Shown: piece after piece, positions 54,425 to 63,699 of the stretch | Position numbering within the stretch: position 1 is the stretch's first letter | Layout: every line of letters begins with the position of its first letter | Origin: Rhizobium sp. Q54 | Lineage (GTDB): Bacteria; Pseudomonadota; Alphaproteobacteria; Micropepsales; Micropepsaceae | NCBI GenBank assembly: GCA_945882615.1 | Contig: CAMCWK010000001.1 | Span: forward strand, 146,331 to 210,330 | DNA length: 64,000 bases | Direction of reading: 5' to 3' | Notes under the pieces: generated by a model | Told to the model about the DNA's origin: nothing | The model's database searches: none | The model's input: the letters and a program-made list of their open reading frames with translations, nothing else | Program-made: the position numbers and the translations under genes

Positions 54425-56140
54425 TCAGATATCCGCGTAGCAGCGCACTTCCTGGTCAGCGCCGGGCGTGGTCAGCGCGCCATCACGGGCCGGGCCGACA
54501 TTCTTGGCATAACGCGCCAGCGCGCCGGTCTTGAATCCCGGCGGCTTGGGCTTGAACGCTTTTTTGCGTTCTGCCAGTTCAGCCTCCGACAGCTCGACAT
54601 CCATGGTGCCCTTCTCGGCATCGATCACGATGATGTCGCCGTCCTTGATCAGGCCGATGGGGCCGGCATCGGCGGCTTCCGGCCCGACATGGCCGACGCA
54701 CAGTCCGCGCGTCGCGCCCGAGAACCGGCCGTCGGTGACAAGGGCGATATTCTCCACGCCCTGCCCGTACAGCGCCGCCGTTGTGGACAGCATCTCGCGC
54801 ATGCCCGGACCGCCCTTGGGACCTTCCCAGCGGATCACCAGCACATCGCCTTCCTGATAGTCGCGCCGTTCGACCGCCGCAAAGCAGTCTTCCTCGCAGT
54901 CGAACACGCGGGCCGGACCGCGATGCTTGATGTGCGCAAGGCCCGCGATCTTGACGATCGCGCCTTCGGGGGCGAGCGAGCCGCGCAAGCCAACCACGCC
55001 GCCGGTCGGGGCCAGCGCATTCTTGACCTCGACCATCACCTTCTGGTCGGGATTGAATTTCACATCCTTGAGATTTTCCGCGATCGTCTTGCCGGTGACG
55101 GTGATGCAGTCGCCATGCAGCAGGCCCGCATCCAGCAGGATGCGCATCAGCATCGGCACGCCGCCCGCTTCCCACATGTCCTTGGCGACATACTTTCCGC
55201 CCGGCTTGAGCGAGGCGATATAGGGCGTCCTCTTGAAGATCTCGGCCACATCGAACAGGTCGAACTTGATGCCCGCCTCATTGGCCATGGCCGGAAGGTG
55301 CAGCGCCGCGTTGGTCGAACCGCCGGTGGCGGCCACCACCATGGCGGCATTCTCGAACGCCTTGCGGGTGCAGATGTCGCGCGGCCGCAGGTTCTTGGCC
55401 AGCAGGTCCATCACCGCCTCACCCGCCTTCAGCGCGAAGTCGTCGCGCGACAGGATTTCCGCCGGCGGACCCGAGGAATAAGGCAGCGCCAGGCCGATGG
55501 CCTCGGCGACGCAGGCCATGGTGTTGGCGGTGAACTGGCCGCCGCAGGCGCCCGCACCGGGGCACGCGACCTTTTCCAGCTCGACCAGTTCTTCGACCGG
55601 CATCTTGCCGGCGGAATGCTTCCCAACGCCTTCGAACACGTCCACCACCGTGACGTCCTTGTCGTGAAAACGGCCCGGCATGATCGAGCCGCCATAAAGG
55701 AACACAGACGGCACGTTCAGGCGCAGCATCGCCATCATCATGCCCGGAAGGGACTTGTCGCAGCCGGCAAGGCCCACCAGCGCGTCATAGCAATGACCCC
55801 GCATGGTCAGCTCGACGCTGTCGGCGATCACTTCGCGCGACACCAGCGAGGAGCGCATGCCTTCATGGCCCATGGCGATGCCGTCGGTGACAGTGATGGT
55901 GCAGAACTCGCGCGGTGTGCCGCCGGCCGCCTTGACGCCCTTCTTGGTCGACTGGGCCTGGCGCATCAGGGCGATGTTGCAGGGCGCCGCTTCATTCCAG
56001 CAGCTGGCGACGCCGACGAAGGGCTGGTGAATCTCCGCTTCGCTCAAGCCCATGGCGTAATAGTAGGAACGATGCGGCGCGCGCTCCGGCCCTTCGGTGA
56101 CATGGCGGGACGGCAGCTTGGATTTGTCGAATTTGGACAT
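54425..56140 (-). CDS. ilvD: Dihydroxy-acid dehydratase
   Basis: A 571-residue Fe-S dehydratase of valine/isoleucine synthesis. Cluster-ligand cysteines are in [28 protein letters not shown] and [19 protein letters not shown]. The C-terminal [23 protein letters not shown] holds the active-site Ser. Length and the IlvD-like start [24 protein letters not shown] fit well; the ATG at 56140 follows AGGAA. Within the longer IlvD/Edd family, this arrangement favours IlvD over sugar-acid dehydratase. Single gene. Confidence 0.94.
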   Translation of the reverse strand: MSKFDKSKLPSRHVTEGPERAPHRSYYYAMGLSEAEIHQPFVGVASCWNEAAPCNIALMRQAQSTKKGVKAAGGTPREFCTITVTDGIAMGHEGMRSSLVSREVIADSVELTMRGHCYDALVGLAGCDKSLPGMMMAMLRLNVPSVFLYGGSIMPGRFHDKDVTVVDVFEGVGKHSAGKMPVEELVELEKVACPGAGACGGQFTANTMACVAEAIGLALPYSSGPPAEILSRDDFALKAGEAVMDLLAKNLRPRDICTRKAFENAAMVVAATGGSTNAALHLPAMANEAGIKFDLFDVAEIFKRTPYIASLKPGGKYVAKDMWEAGGVPMLMRILLDAGLLHGDCITVTGKTIAENLKDVKFNPDQKVMVEVKNALAPTGGVVGLRGSLAPEGAIVKIAGLAHIKHRGPARVFDCEEDCFAAVERRDYQEGDVLVIRWEGPKGGPGMREMLSTTAALYGQGVENIALVTDGRFSGATRGLCVGHVGPEAADAGPIGLIKDGDIIVIDAEKGTMDVELSEAELAERKKAFKPKPPGFKTGALARYAKNVGPARDGALTTPGADQEVRCYADI

Positions 56141-56221
56141 GGGGTTCCTGCGCGAAAAGCGCCGGACTATGGCCTTGGGCCCCGCTCCCATTCAAGTCCC
56201 GCGCCGGTCTGGGCAGGCATG

Positions 56222-56254
56222 AAAAAACCCCGGGCCTTTGCGGGGCCCGGGGTT
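56222..56254 (-). terminator. Intrinsic terminator of the glycine-zipper gene
   Basis: A perfect 11-base-pair stem (AACCCCGGGCC / GGCCCGGGGTT) with a 7-base loop and a run of T on the minus strand, 20 bases beyond the stop at 56274. Confidence 0.9.
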
Positions 56255-56273
56255 CAAATTTCAGCCGGCAGGT

Positions 56274-56603
56274 TTAGCGATAGTAGTAGTGACGACGGCC
56301 TTCGCGGTCGAGATAGTAATTCTGACTGCGTTCGCGGCGAATTTCGCGGCGGTTGTTGGCGGCACGGCGGCAATCCTCGCGATTGTTGGAATGGCCGATG
56401 GTGTTGCCGATCAGACCGCCGGCAACGCCGCCGATCAACGCGCCACCGATGGAGTTGGAGGCAATGCCGCCAACAGCGGCGCCAGCACCGGCGCCCAGGA
56501 CAGTTTCCGTGGACGCATCATTGTTGCAGGCCGCGGAGGCCGAAACGGTCCCGACCCCCAGCACAAGCGCGGCAGCGGCGGTAATCATGGCCAAACGTCT
56601 CAT
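56274..56603 (-). CDS. Small outer-membrane-associated glycine-zipper protein
   Basis: A 109-residue protein with a signal peptide (MRRLAMITAAAALVLGVGTV, cleavage near ASA-AC). The Gly/Ala-rich GAGAGAAVGGIASNSIGGALIGG-type segment is the glycine-zipper 2TM domain, followed by a basic tail ending DREGRRHYYYR. Such proteins resemble SlyB/OsmB envelope stress factors. The start at 56603 follows AGGAG. Monocistronic with its own terminator. Confidence 0.85.
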   Translation of the reverse strand: MRRLAMITAAAALVLGVGTVSASAACNNDASTETVLGAGAGAAVGGIASNSIGGALIGGVAGGLIGNTIGHSNNREDCRRAANNRREIRRERSQNYYLDREGRRHYYYR

Positions 56604-56683
56604 CTCAAATCTCCTGTGTTCCGGGTTACCGGATCCCTCACAGGACCTAAAACGTACAGCGCGGGGCATAGTTCCATTGCCCC

Positions 56684-57790
56684 CTAAAGCGCAGGATAAT
56701 CGGTGTATCCCTTGGCGCCGCCCACATAGAAGGTCGCGGTATCCCAGGCGTTCAGCGGCGCGCCGCTGGCGAATCGCTTCGGCAGATCGGGATTGGCGAT
56801 AAAGAGTTTTCCGAACGCCACCGCATCGGCCCAGCCATCGTCCAGTGCCTTTTGGGCGCTCGCCTGATCGAAACTTTCATTGGCGATATAGACGCCGCCG
56901 AAAGCTTCCTTCAGCGCCGGGCCGATACTTTCGCGATTGGCGACCACCTTGGGACGGCCCTGGCTGTCGACCAATTTTGTGTCCGGCCCGATATGGGCCT
57001 CACGTGCCGCGATCCATCCCAATCCGCGCTTGCCCAGCTCGCGCGCGACATAGGTGAAGGTGCCAAGCCGGTTGCTGTCACCCATATCATGACTATCCAT
57101 GCGCGGCGCCAGATGCATGCCGACGCGATCGGCGCCCCAAACCTCGCTGACAGCATCGGTGACTTCCAGCATCAGCCGGGCGCGCTTTTCCAGGCTGCCG
57201 CCATAGGCATCGGTGCGCTGGTTGGTGGAATCCTGCAGGAACTGATCCAGCAGATAGCCATTGGCGCCATGGATATGCACGCCGTCGAAGCCGGCGGCCT
57301 TGGCATTCTCGGCGCCCTTTTTGTATTCGGCGATGATGTTCGGGATTTCCGACGTCTCCAACGCGCGGGGCGTGACATATTCCTTTTCCGGCCGCACCAG
57401 CGACACGTGCCCCTTGGGCTTCACCGCGCTGGGCGCTTCGGGCAGCGCGCCGTCCAGGAAGACGGGATCTGACACCCGCCCGACGTGCCAGAGCTGCAAG
57501 ACCATGCGCCCGCCGGCCCTGTGCACGGCCTCGGTCACCGTCTTCCAGCCTTCGGTCTGTTCGTCGGACCAGATGCCCGGCGTGGCGGCATAGCCGACGC
57601 CGCGCGGCGTCACGCTGGTGGCTTCGGAGATGATCAGCCCCGCGCTGGCCCGCTGCGTGTAATATTCCACCTGCAGGTCGGTCGGCACGCGGGTGTCCGC
57701 TGTCGCCCGGCTTCGCGTCAGCGGCGCCATGATGATGCGATTGGGCAGCGACAGCGCGCCGGCTTTCAGGGGATCGAACAGGGTCGGCAT
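56684..57790 (-). CDS. Old yellow enzyme (alkene reductase, NemA-like)
   Basis: A 368-residue FMN oxidoreductase. Motifs are MAPLTRSRATADTRVP, GLIISEATSVTPRGVGY, MVLQLWHVGRVSDPVF, FDGVHIHGANGYLLDQFLQ with the substrate-binding HxxN, and RTDAYGGSLEKRARLMLEV. It reduces activated C=C bonds of enals, maleimides or nitro compounds with NAD(P)H. The start MPTLFDPLKAG at 57790 fits the family; an upstream in-frame start at 57811 adds no conserved residue. Confidence 0.93.
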   Translation of the reverse strand: MPTLFDPLKAGALSLPNRIIMAPLTRSRATADTRVPTDLQVEYYTQRASAGLIISEATSVTPRGVGYAATPGIWSDEQTEGWKTVTEAVHRAGGRMVLQLWHVGRVSDPVFLDGALPEAPSAVKPKGHVSLVRPEKEYVTPRALETSEIPNIIAEYKKGAENAKAAGFDGVHIHGANGYLLDQFLQDSTNQRTDAYGGSLEKRARLMLEVTDAVSEVWGADRVGMHLAPRMDSHDMGDSNRLGTFTYVARELGKRGLGWIAAREAHIGPDTKLVDSQGRPKVVANRESIGPALKEAFGGVYIANESFDQASAQKALDDGWADAVAFGKLFIANPDLPKRFASGAPLNAWDTATFYVGGAKGYTDYPAL

Positions 57791-57863
57791 GAAAATCTCC
57801 GGCAGACGCAAGCCAGAGAGTTAGGGAGCACCGAGCCAGGCTGCAACCGCGAGGCCGGAAGGG

Positions 57864-60491
57864 TTATTCAGATAGTCTTGCGACCGCTTCGCGCAGCCGT
57901 GTCGCCAGGGCGGCCGCTTCGGTGCGCTTTTCGCGCTGTTCGGTCAGGACCTCTTCCGGGGCCTTGGACACGAACTGCTCGTTCGACAGCTTGGCGTCGA
58001 AACGGGCAATTTCCTCTTCGGCCTTTTTGAGGTCCTTTTCCAGCCGCGCCCGTTCCTTGGCGAAGTCGATCACATCGCCCAGCGGCAAAGCCACGACAGC
58101 CGCGCCCAGAACGAACTGGGCCGAGCCCTTGGGAATGGCGTCAGCGGCATCGGCGCTGGTCAGCCGCGCCAACGTCAGGATCACGTCCTTGTTGCGAGTG
58201 AGCCGGTCTTTTGCCGTGGCATCCGCCGCCGTCAGCAGCATGGTGATCTTGGCGCCGGCGGGCACGTTCATCTCCGCGCGGACCGAGCGGATGCCCTTGA
58301 TCAGGTCGATCACCCAATGCATTTCGGCGGTGGCGTCTTGCGCCTTCGCGGCAATGGTCGGCCATTCGGCCACCACCAGCAGCGTGTCACGCGGCGTTTC
58401 GCTGGTGCGGGCCCACAGCTCTTCGGTGATGAAGGGCATGAAGGGGTGCAGCAGCTTGAGAATCTGGTCGCGCGCCCAGGCGGTGGTGGCGCGGGTCTCG
58501 GCCTTGGCCGCGTCGCTGCCGGACTGGAACACCGGCTTGGTGATCTCGACATACCAGTCGCAGAAAATGTCATAGACGAAGTGATAGGCGGTGCTGGCCG
58601 CCTCATTGAAGCGCAGCGCTTCAATAGCTGCGGTCACATCCGCAACCGCCTGGGCGGTTTCCGCCACGATCCATTTGTTGATGGTCTCGTTCACGCCTGC
58701 CGGATCGAAGCCCGGGACGGCGACACAGCCATTCATCTCGCAGAAACGCGAGGTATTCCACAGCTTGGTGGCGAAGTTGCGGTTGGTCTCGACCCGTGCC
58801 GGCCCGATGCGCATGTCGCGGCTCTGGCCCGCCGCCAGCGCCAGGGTGAAGCGCAAGGCATCGGCGCCAAACTCGTCAATCAGGGTGATGGGATCGACCA
58901 CATTGCCCTTGGTCTTGGACATCTTGGCGCCCTGCTCGTCCAGCACCCGGTTGTGGATCACCACGGTGCGGAACGGCACTTCGCCCAGGAAATGGATGCC
59001 CATCATCATCATGCGGGCAACCCAGAAGAAGATGATGTCGAAGCCGGTGACCAGCACGCTTGTGGGATAGAAGCGCTTGAGTTCGATCGTGTCCTGCGGC
59101 CAGCCCATGGTCGAGAACGGCCACAGCGCGGACGAGAACCATGTGTCCAGCACATCGCTGTCACGGGTCAGCGCCTTGCCACCAGCCTGCTTGATCGCTT
59201 CGTCTTCGGTCTCGGCGCAATAAACTTTACCGTCCGCATCATACCAGACCGGAATCTGGTGGCCCCACCACAGCTGACGGGAAATGCACCAAGGGCGGAT
59301 GTTCTTCAGCCAGCTGAAATAGACGTTGCCCCAATTTTCCGGGACGAATTTGGTCTCGCCATTTTCCACCGCGGCGATCGCCTTGGCGGCCAGCGGTTCG
59401 ACGTTCAGATACCATTGCTCGGTCAGGAACGGCTCCAGCACCACCGTCTTGGTCTTTTCGTCGTGCGGCACCGCATGGGTGATGGGCTCGATCTTCTCGA
59501 CCAGCTCCATCGCCTCCAGATCGGCCACGATCTTCTTGCGCGCGGCTTCGCGGCTCAGGCCGCGATAGGGCGCCGGCACCTCATCGTTCAATGTGCCATC
59601 GCGGTTGATCAAATTGATCAGCGGCAGTTTGTGGCGCTTGCCGACTTCAAAGTCGTTGAAGTCATGGCCGGGGGTGATCTTGACCGCGCCGGTGCCTTTT
59701 TCGGGATCGGAATATTCGTCGGCAATGATGGGGATCAGCCGCCCGGTCAGCGGCAGCACCGCCATTTTTCCAACCAGCGCCTTGTAGCGCTCATCGTCCG
59801 GATGCACTGCCACCGCCGTGTCGCCCAGCATGGTCTCGGGCCGGGTGGTGGCGACGGTGATGAACTGGTCACTGTCCTCGATGGGATATTTGATGTGCCA
59901 GAGATGACCCTTGATCTCGATATTCTCGACTTCCAGGTCCGACACCGCCGTCTGCAGGCGCGGGTCCCAGTTGACCAGCCGCTTGTCCTTGTAGATGAGG
60001 CCTTGGCTGTGCAGTTCGACGAACACCTTGGTGACAGCCTTGGACAACCCTTCGTCCATGGTGAAGCGTTCGCGGCTCCAGTCGGCGGATGCGCCCAGCC
60101 GGTGCAACTGCTCGATGATGGCGCCGCCGGATTCGGCCTTCCACTTCCAGACTTCTTCCAGGAATTTCTCGCGCCCCATCTGGATGCGGCTCATCTGCCG
60201 TTCGGCCAGCTGGCGCTCGACGATCATCTGGGTGGCAATGCCGGCATGGTCGGTGCCGGGCTGCCACAACACGTCCTTGCCGCGCATGCGCTCGAAGCGC
60301 GCCAGGATATCCTGCAGCGTGTTGTTGAGGGCGTGGCCGATATGCAGCCGCCCGGTGACATTGGGCGGCGGGATGACAATGGAAAAGGGTTCGGCATCGG
60401 GCCGGTTGCCGGCTTGAAAAGCGCCGGACGCCTCCCAGGCGGCGGCGATGCGCTTTTCGACGTCTGCGGGGTTGAAAGTCTTGTCGAGCAT
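57864..60491 (-). CDS. valS: Valyl-tRNA synthetase
   Basis: An 875-residue class I synthetase. It starts MLDKTFNPADVEKR and has the HIGH motif as NVTGRLHIGHALNNTL and KMSKS as GAKMSKTKGNVVDP. The editing domain includes TTRPETMLGDTAVAVHP, and a C-terminal coiled coil (AKERARLEKDLKKAEEEIARFDAKL) binds tRNA. Its ATG is the only in-frame start and directly abuts the terminator hairpin that follows popZ. The only ribosome-site-like sequence, AAGGA, lies in the hairpin loop 15 bases upstream. Confidence 0.96.
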   Translation of the reverse strand: MLDKTFNPADVEKRIAAAWEASGAFQAGNRPDAEPFSIVIPPPNVTGRLHIGHALNNTLQDILARFERMRGKDVLWQPGTDHAGIATQMIVERQLAERQMSRIQMGREKFLEEVWKWKAESGGAIIEQLHRLGASADWSRERFTMDEGLSKAVTKVFVELHSQGLIYKDKRLVNWDPRLQTAVSDLEVENIEIKGHLWHIKYPIEDSDQFITVATTRPETMLGDTAVAVHPDDERYKALVGKMAVLPLTGRLIPIIADEYSDPEKGTGAVKITPGHDFNDFEVGKRHKLPLINLINRDGTLNDEVPAPYRGLSREAARKKIVADLEAMELVEKIEPITHAVPHDEKTKTVVLEPFLTEQWYLNVEPLAAKAIAAVENGETKFVPENWGNVYFSWLKNIRPWCISRQLWWGHQIPVWYDADGKVYCAETEDEAIKQAGGKALTRDSDVLDTWFSSALWPFSTMGWPQDTIELKRFYPTSVLVTGFDIIFFWVARMMMMGIHFLGEVPFRTVVIHNRVLDEQGAKMSKTKGNVVDPITLIDEFGADALRFTLALAAGQSRDMRIGPARVETNRNFATKLWNTSRFCEMNGCVAVPGFDPAGVNETINKWIVAETAQAVADVTAAIEALRFNEAASTAYHFVYDIFCDWYVEITKPVFQSGSDAAKAETRATTAWARDQILKLLHPFMPFITEELWARTSETPRDTLLVVAEWPTIAAKAQDATAEMHWVIDLIKGIRSVRAEMNVPAGAKITMLLTAADATAKDRLTRNKDVILTLARLTSADAADAIPKGSAQFVLGAAVVALPLGDVIDFAKERARLEKDLKKAEEEIARFDAKLSNEQFVSKAPEEVLTEQREKRTEAAALATRLREAVARLSE

Positions 60492-60532
60492 GAAAAAGCC
60501 GGAAAATCCTTGGGGGGCTTTCCGGCTTTTTC
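60492..60532 (-). terminator. Intrinsic terminator between popZ and valS, touching the valS start
   Basis: A 14-base-pair stem with no mismatch (60492-60505 with 60519-60532), TTTTT near the end on the minus strand, and a 13-base loop. The stem's last base is adjacent to the valS ATG, so it ends popZ transcripts and covers the valS translation start region. Confidence 0.85.
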
Positions 60533-60570
60533 AGGCGCGGGTCAAGCCCGCTCTGTTTGGGAAACGGGAA

Positions 60571-61170
60571 TTAGCGCTTGGCACCGCGCGATTTTACGAC
60601 GCGTTCTACCTCGGCGCGGACGGCGCCTTCCAGCAGCGCCGGGAAATGCTCGTCCATCCATTCGCGGATCAGGGGCTTCATGCCATCGATCACGGCCGCG
60701 GAATTGTCGGACAGGTACTTTTGCAGCACCGGCTCGAAGCTTTCGCGCACGGCGCGCTCGAACACATTTTCCACGCTGGAGCCATCGACCGGCGCCAACG
60801 GCGCGGCGGCGCGATAGGGCGCGGCCGGGGCCGGCGCGGGTTCCTCCGGAATGGAATCGAACGCGTCTTCCATCGCCTTGCGGGTATGGTCGGAGAAAAT
60901 GTCGGAATTCGAAGTGGTCGGCGTCACGGTCTCGAACACGATGTCCTCCATCGGCGCGGGCTGCGGCGCGGGTTCATAGACCGGCGCGGGCGGCGGCGGC
61001 GGCTCGACCTCATGGGTCAGTTCGAGCACATCGTCCTGGACCGGCTGCGGCGGCGGGGCCGCGGGCTGCTCATCAGCAGGGGCGCCACCCTCGGGAGTAT
61101 CCTCGGAGATGATCTTGCGGATGGAGGCGAGAATTTCCTCCATGGTGGGTTCGTGCTGGGGATTCGACAT
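60571..61170 (-). CDS. popZ: PopZ polar organizing protein (DUF2497)
   Basis: A 199-residue PopZ family protein. It begins with the conserved partner-binding helix EPTMEEILASIRKIISED. The middle is acidic and Pro-rich (PPPPPAPVYEPAPQPAP), and the C-terminus forms helices for self-assembly (MKPLIREWMDEHFPALLEGAV, VERVVKSRGAKR). PopZ forms a matrix at the cell pole that holds ParB and polar signalling proteins in alphaproteobacteria. The pcm-popZ-valS order is typical of that class, although the usual tolC gene between pcm and popZ is missing. Confidence 0.92.
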   Translation of the reverse strand: MSNPQHEPTMEEILASIRKIISEDTPEGGAPADEQPAAPPPQPVQDDVLELTHEVEPPPPPAPVYEPAPQPAPMEDIVFETVTPTTSNSDIFSDHTRKAMEDAFDSIPEEPAPAPAAPYRAAAPLAPVDGSSVENVFERAVRESFEPVLQKYLSDNSAAVIDGMKPLIREWMDEHFPALLEGAVRAEVERVVKSRGAKR

Positions 61171-61268
61171 TGGGCAACTCCTTCCGCCCCGAAAGAAGGC
61201 GGCGTGATCGAATTCTAGGACAGTGGGCCAGAGATGGCAAAGATCGGGTTAACGGGTTCCGCCAGCCT

Positions 61269-61913
61269 TCAGAAAACGAAGCCCATGGCCTTTTTGAACC
61301 CGGCCAGCAGCGGAACATCGGCATCAAAGTCCGGGCGGCGGCCAATCTGGCCATTCTGCTTCACAAACAGCCAGGCGCGGGCCTGACCGGCCTCGCGCAT
61401 CACCGTCACCAGCCGGCCGCCTTCCGCCAGCTGTCCCAGCAGGGTTTCCGGGGCCTGCTCGATGGCGCCGTTGACAAGGATCACATCGAACGGGGCATGG
61501 GCCCTGACGCCCTCCACCAACCCGCCCTGCACCAGCTCAACCTTGCCCACAACATTGGCCAGCAACTCACTGGCAATGCGCACAAAATCGGCATCCTGCT
61601 CCAGCGCCACGACCTCGCTGGCGATGCGCGCGATCACGGCCGAGGAATAGCCCGTGCCGCAGGCCACATCCAGCACCCGGTCTTCCGGCTTGATCTGGGC
61701 CAGCTGCAGCAGCTTGGCGAAGCTGCGGGGGTCCAGCAGATAGCGGCCCTGGGCGATGGCCACCGGGACATCGGCATAGGCCAGGGCGCGCGACGCGCTG
61801 GGCACGAACTTTTCGCGCGCCACCGCGCCCATGGCGGCATGAATGCGCGGGTCGGTGACGTTGGATGAGCGGATTTGGGCTTCGACCATGTTGAAGCGCG
61901 CGGATTCGGACAT
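61269..61913 (-). CDS. pcm: Protein-L-isoaspartate O-methyltransferase
   Basis: A 214-residue PCMT. Motifs are MVEAQIRSSNVTDPRIHAAM, the FVPSASRALAYADVPVAIAQG region, the SAM site VLDVACGTGYSSAVIAR and ILVNGAIEQAPETLLGQL. It methylates isoaspartyl residues of aged proteins. The start MSESARFN at 61913 fits the family; the longer ORF start lies 9 codons upstream. In many alphaproteobacteria tolC follows; here the next gene is popZ. Confidence 0.9.
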   Translation of the reverse strand: MSESARFNMVEAQIRSSNVTDPRIHAAMGAVAREKFVPSASRALAYADVPVAIAQGRYLLDPRSFAKLLQLAQIKPEDRVLDVACGTGYSSAVIARIASEVVALEQDADFVRIASELLANVVGKVELVQGGLVEGVRAHAPFDVILVNGAIEQAPETLLGQLAEGGRLVTVMREAGQARAWLFVKQNGQIGRRPDFDADVPLLAGFKKAMGFVF

Positions 61914-61998
61914 CGACCAAAAGCCCTTATGGAGCGTCACCGGCGCTTATAGGCCCCTCGTCGCCCGGTAACAACGCGACGTTTTTTTGCCCCCCTCC

Positions 61999-62051
61999 GG
62001 CCTTCGCACCTGATCGGTGCTACGGCCACCTCCCCCGCCAGCGTGCTGGCG
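61999..62051. repeat. Extragenic palindromic pair (REP-like)
   Basis: Two hairpins in non-coding DNA between pcm and tRNA-Cys. The first pairs GGCC..GCACC with GGTGC..GGCC (61999-62027) and the second CGCCAGC with GCTGGCG (62036-62051). C-rich and G-rich flanks could pair around them. No second copy was noticed in the window; REP-like status is a guess. Confidence 0.35.
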
Positions 62052-62158
62052 CACGCACGGGGGCGGCGGACCTGTGCTGTTGTGGTTGTCCGCCCACCTA
62101 ACGGTCTGCTATAGCCGCCAACCGCTTGCTGGCTTTTGCTGGCATTCACTGTGCGTCA

Positions 62159-62232
62159 GGCGACGTGGCGGAATGGTTACGCAGAGGATTGCAAATCCTT
62201 GCATCCCGGTTCGATTCCGGGCGTCGCCTCCA
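62159..62232 (+). tRNA. tRNA-Cys (anticodon GCA), CCA encoded
   Basis: A 74-base gene. Acceptor GGCGACG pairs with CGTCGCC, the anticodon stem-loop GAGGATTGCAAATCCTT gives GCA, the T-loop is TTCGATT and the CCA is encoded. Confidence 0.97.
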
Positions 62233-62296
62233 CAATCTCCCTGATCGGCAGCCTTTTTCCGGCTATAAGGTTCCCCGATCAGCCTGGGGAGATTTC

Positions 62297-63166
62297 ATGA
62301 TCCGCATTGCCGCCGCATCCGTTTGCCTGACGGCCCTGTTCGCGTTTTCGGCCCAAGGCGCCGAAGTCGCTACCCCGCCCGGCGCCCAGCCCGAGAGCCT
62401 GACCGTCGCGCCGGACGGTACCGTGATCCTGGGCAGCTCCAGTTCGCCCCGGATCTATCGCGCCAAAAAGGGCGCCACCCAGGCCGAGCTCTGGATCGAT
62501 TTGAGCTTGGAAATTCCCAAGGGCGCCTTCCTGGGCGTGCTGGCCGACCCCGGCAGCAACACGCTATGGGCCTGCCAGATCAATGACGGTCCGCCGCGCG
62601 AGGGCCGCAAGACCAGCCTTCGCGGCTTCAACCTCGCCAATGGCGCGCCCAAGTCGCGCTGGGACCTGCCCGGGGAAACCAACCTGTGCAATGACATCGT
62701 GGTGGCGCCCGACAAGTCGCTCTATGTCACCGACACCTTCATGGGCAGGATCTGGCAGGTGAATCCGGCCGGCACCCAGGGCACGCTGGTGATCGACAGT
62801 ATGCGCTACCTGTTCGGCGTAGACGGCATCGCCTTCCTGAACGGCGAGCTCTATGTGAATACGGTTTTCGCCGGCAACCTGTACCGCGTGAATCTCGACG
62901 CCCAGGGCAAGGGCACCCTGACCGAAATCTTCATGGACAAGCTCGTGAAAAATCCCGACGGCATGCGGGAAGCCGGCGGCAAGCTGTTCGTCGCCGAGAA
63001 TGCCGGCAGCAAGGTGCACTACCTCACCATCAAGGGCGATACCGCCACCGTCACCGTCCTCAAGGAAGGCCTGAAGGCGCCCACCGCCGTTCAGCCCTTC
63101 GGCAATGAGGTCTGGATCGCCGAGCGCAGCGGCGACAGGGCTTCTTCGGTGCCGATGCCCAAATAG
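62297..63166 (+). CDS. Secreted SMP-30/gluconolactonase-like beta-propeller protein
   Basis: A 289-residue protein with signal peptide (MIRIAAASVCLTALFAFSAQG). The propeller contains SLTVAPDGTVILGSSSSPRIY, LCNDIVVAPDKSLYVTDTF and NPDGMREAGGKLFVAENA. Gluconolactonase-like proteins use Asn/Asp/Glu around a central metal; the acids are seen but not the exact set. The ATG follows GGGGAG. It could open the lactone made by the PQQ sugar dehydrogenase, but that is inference. It lies 64 bases after tRNA-Cys. Confidence 0.78.
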   Translation: MIRIAAASVCLTALFAFSAQGAEVATPPGAQPESLTVAPDGTVILGSSSSPRIYRAKKGATQAELWIDLSLEIPKGAFLGVLADPGSNTLWACQINDGPPREGRKTSLRGFNLANGAPKSRWDLPGETNLCNDIVVAPDKSLYVTDTFMGRIWQVNPAGTQGTLVIDSMRYLFGVDGIAFLNGELYVNTVFAGNLYRVNLDAQGKGTLTEIFMDKLVKNPDGMREAGGKLFVAENAGSKVHYLTIKGDTATVTVLKEGLKAPTAVQPFGNEVWIAERSGDRASSVPMPK

Positions 63167-63226
63167 GCAGGCGATTCGAAGTCATTGGGCGAAAAGGGAA
63201 CTATTTTCGCTCCCACCCCATCATGG

Positions 63227-63242
63227 TTAAGGGCTTGTTAAC
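63227..63242. promoter_or_regulatory. CtrA-type box (TTAA-N7-TTAAC)
   Basis: TTAAGGGCTTGTTAAC matches the full CtrA consensus with exact 7-base spacing. It lies in a gene-free stretch ahead of a hairpin/terminator unit. The master cell-cycle regulator CtrA binds such sites in alphaproteobacteria. Confidence 0.5.
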
Positions 63243-63244
63243 CG

Positions 63245-63340
63245 TCACGGGGTAATTCTCCCGCTGTCTTCCTTGAAGACACCCCACCATTACCCAACGC
63301 CTTGGGGCCGGGATCACCTCCCGGCCTCATTTTTCTTTGG
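63245..63340 (+). ncRNA. Possible small RNA downstream of a CtrA box
   Basis: A non-coding stretch that can fold into a weak CGGG/CCCG hairpin, a perfect GTCTTC-CTT-GAAGAC hairpin (63266-63280) and a terminator stem ending in a T-run. It starts just after the CtrA-type box. No ORF fits. This is the pattern of a small regulatory RNA, though a terminator for the secreted propeller gene is the simpler alternative. Confidence 0.3.
63306..63334 (+). terminator. Intrinsic terminator
   Basis: Stem GGCCGGGA / TCCCGGCC with a TCACC loop and TCATTTTT following on the plus strand. It overlaps the stop codon of the convergent minus-strand PGPGW-like gene. Confidence 0.8.
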
Positions 63341-63602
63341 CCCGACGGCGAGCCCGTTTGGCCGCCCTCTCCGTCCGGCGGTTGCCCCACCAGATCTCGA
63401 CCCGGCGGCGCCAGTGCCTGGCGATGGCTATATCGATGGACAAGACCAAAAGCCCCAAAGGCACCATCCAGAAGCCCAGCAGCGGCAGGAACCCCAGAAA
63501 GCCGCCCAGGAGCAGGACCACACCGAAGAAAATCCGCAATATCCGCGAAGCAGGCAATGGCACCCGGTATTTCCCCAGCCGGACGCTGTGCTTTTTGGTC
63601 AT
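63327..63602 (-). CDS. Small membrane protein, PGPGW-like
   Basis: A 91-residue protein with two close hydrophobic segments (IFFGVVLLLGGFLGFLPLLG and VPLGLLVLSIDIAIA) and a basic tail (RRTERAAKRARRRAKEK). The turn between the segments resembles the PGPGW family of transmembrane proteins of unknown role. It precedes no obvious partner; the tRNA-Asn gene lies 98 bases away on the plus strand. Confidence 0.75.
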   Translation of the reverse strand: MTKKHSVRLGKYRVPLPASRILRIFFGVVLLLGGFLGFLPLLGFWMVPLGLLVLSIDIAIARHWRRRVEIWWGNRRTERAAKRARRRAKEK

Positions 63603-63699
63603 CCCTTTGGCCTCATGGAAAAATTCTTCATCTTTTCGCAGTTTGATGTAGTCATGGTAAAAGGGAGACGCTAGATAGCGCCTCCCAAGAGTGTGCTGT

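Noticed and set aside
58317..61112. A 931-codon open frame on the plus strand
   Set aside because: It is antisense to valS and popZ, both of which have strong family motifs.
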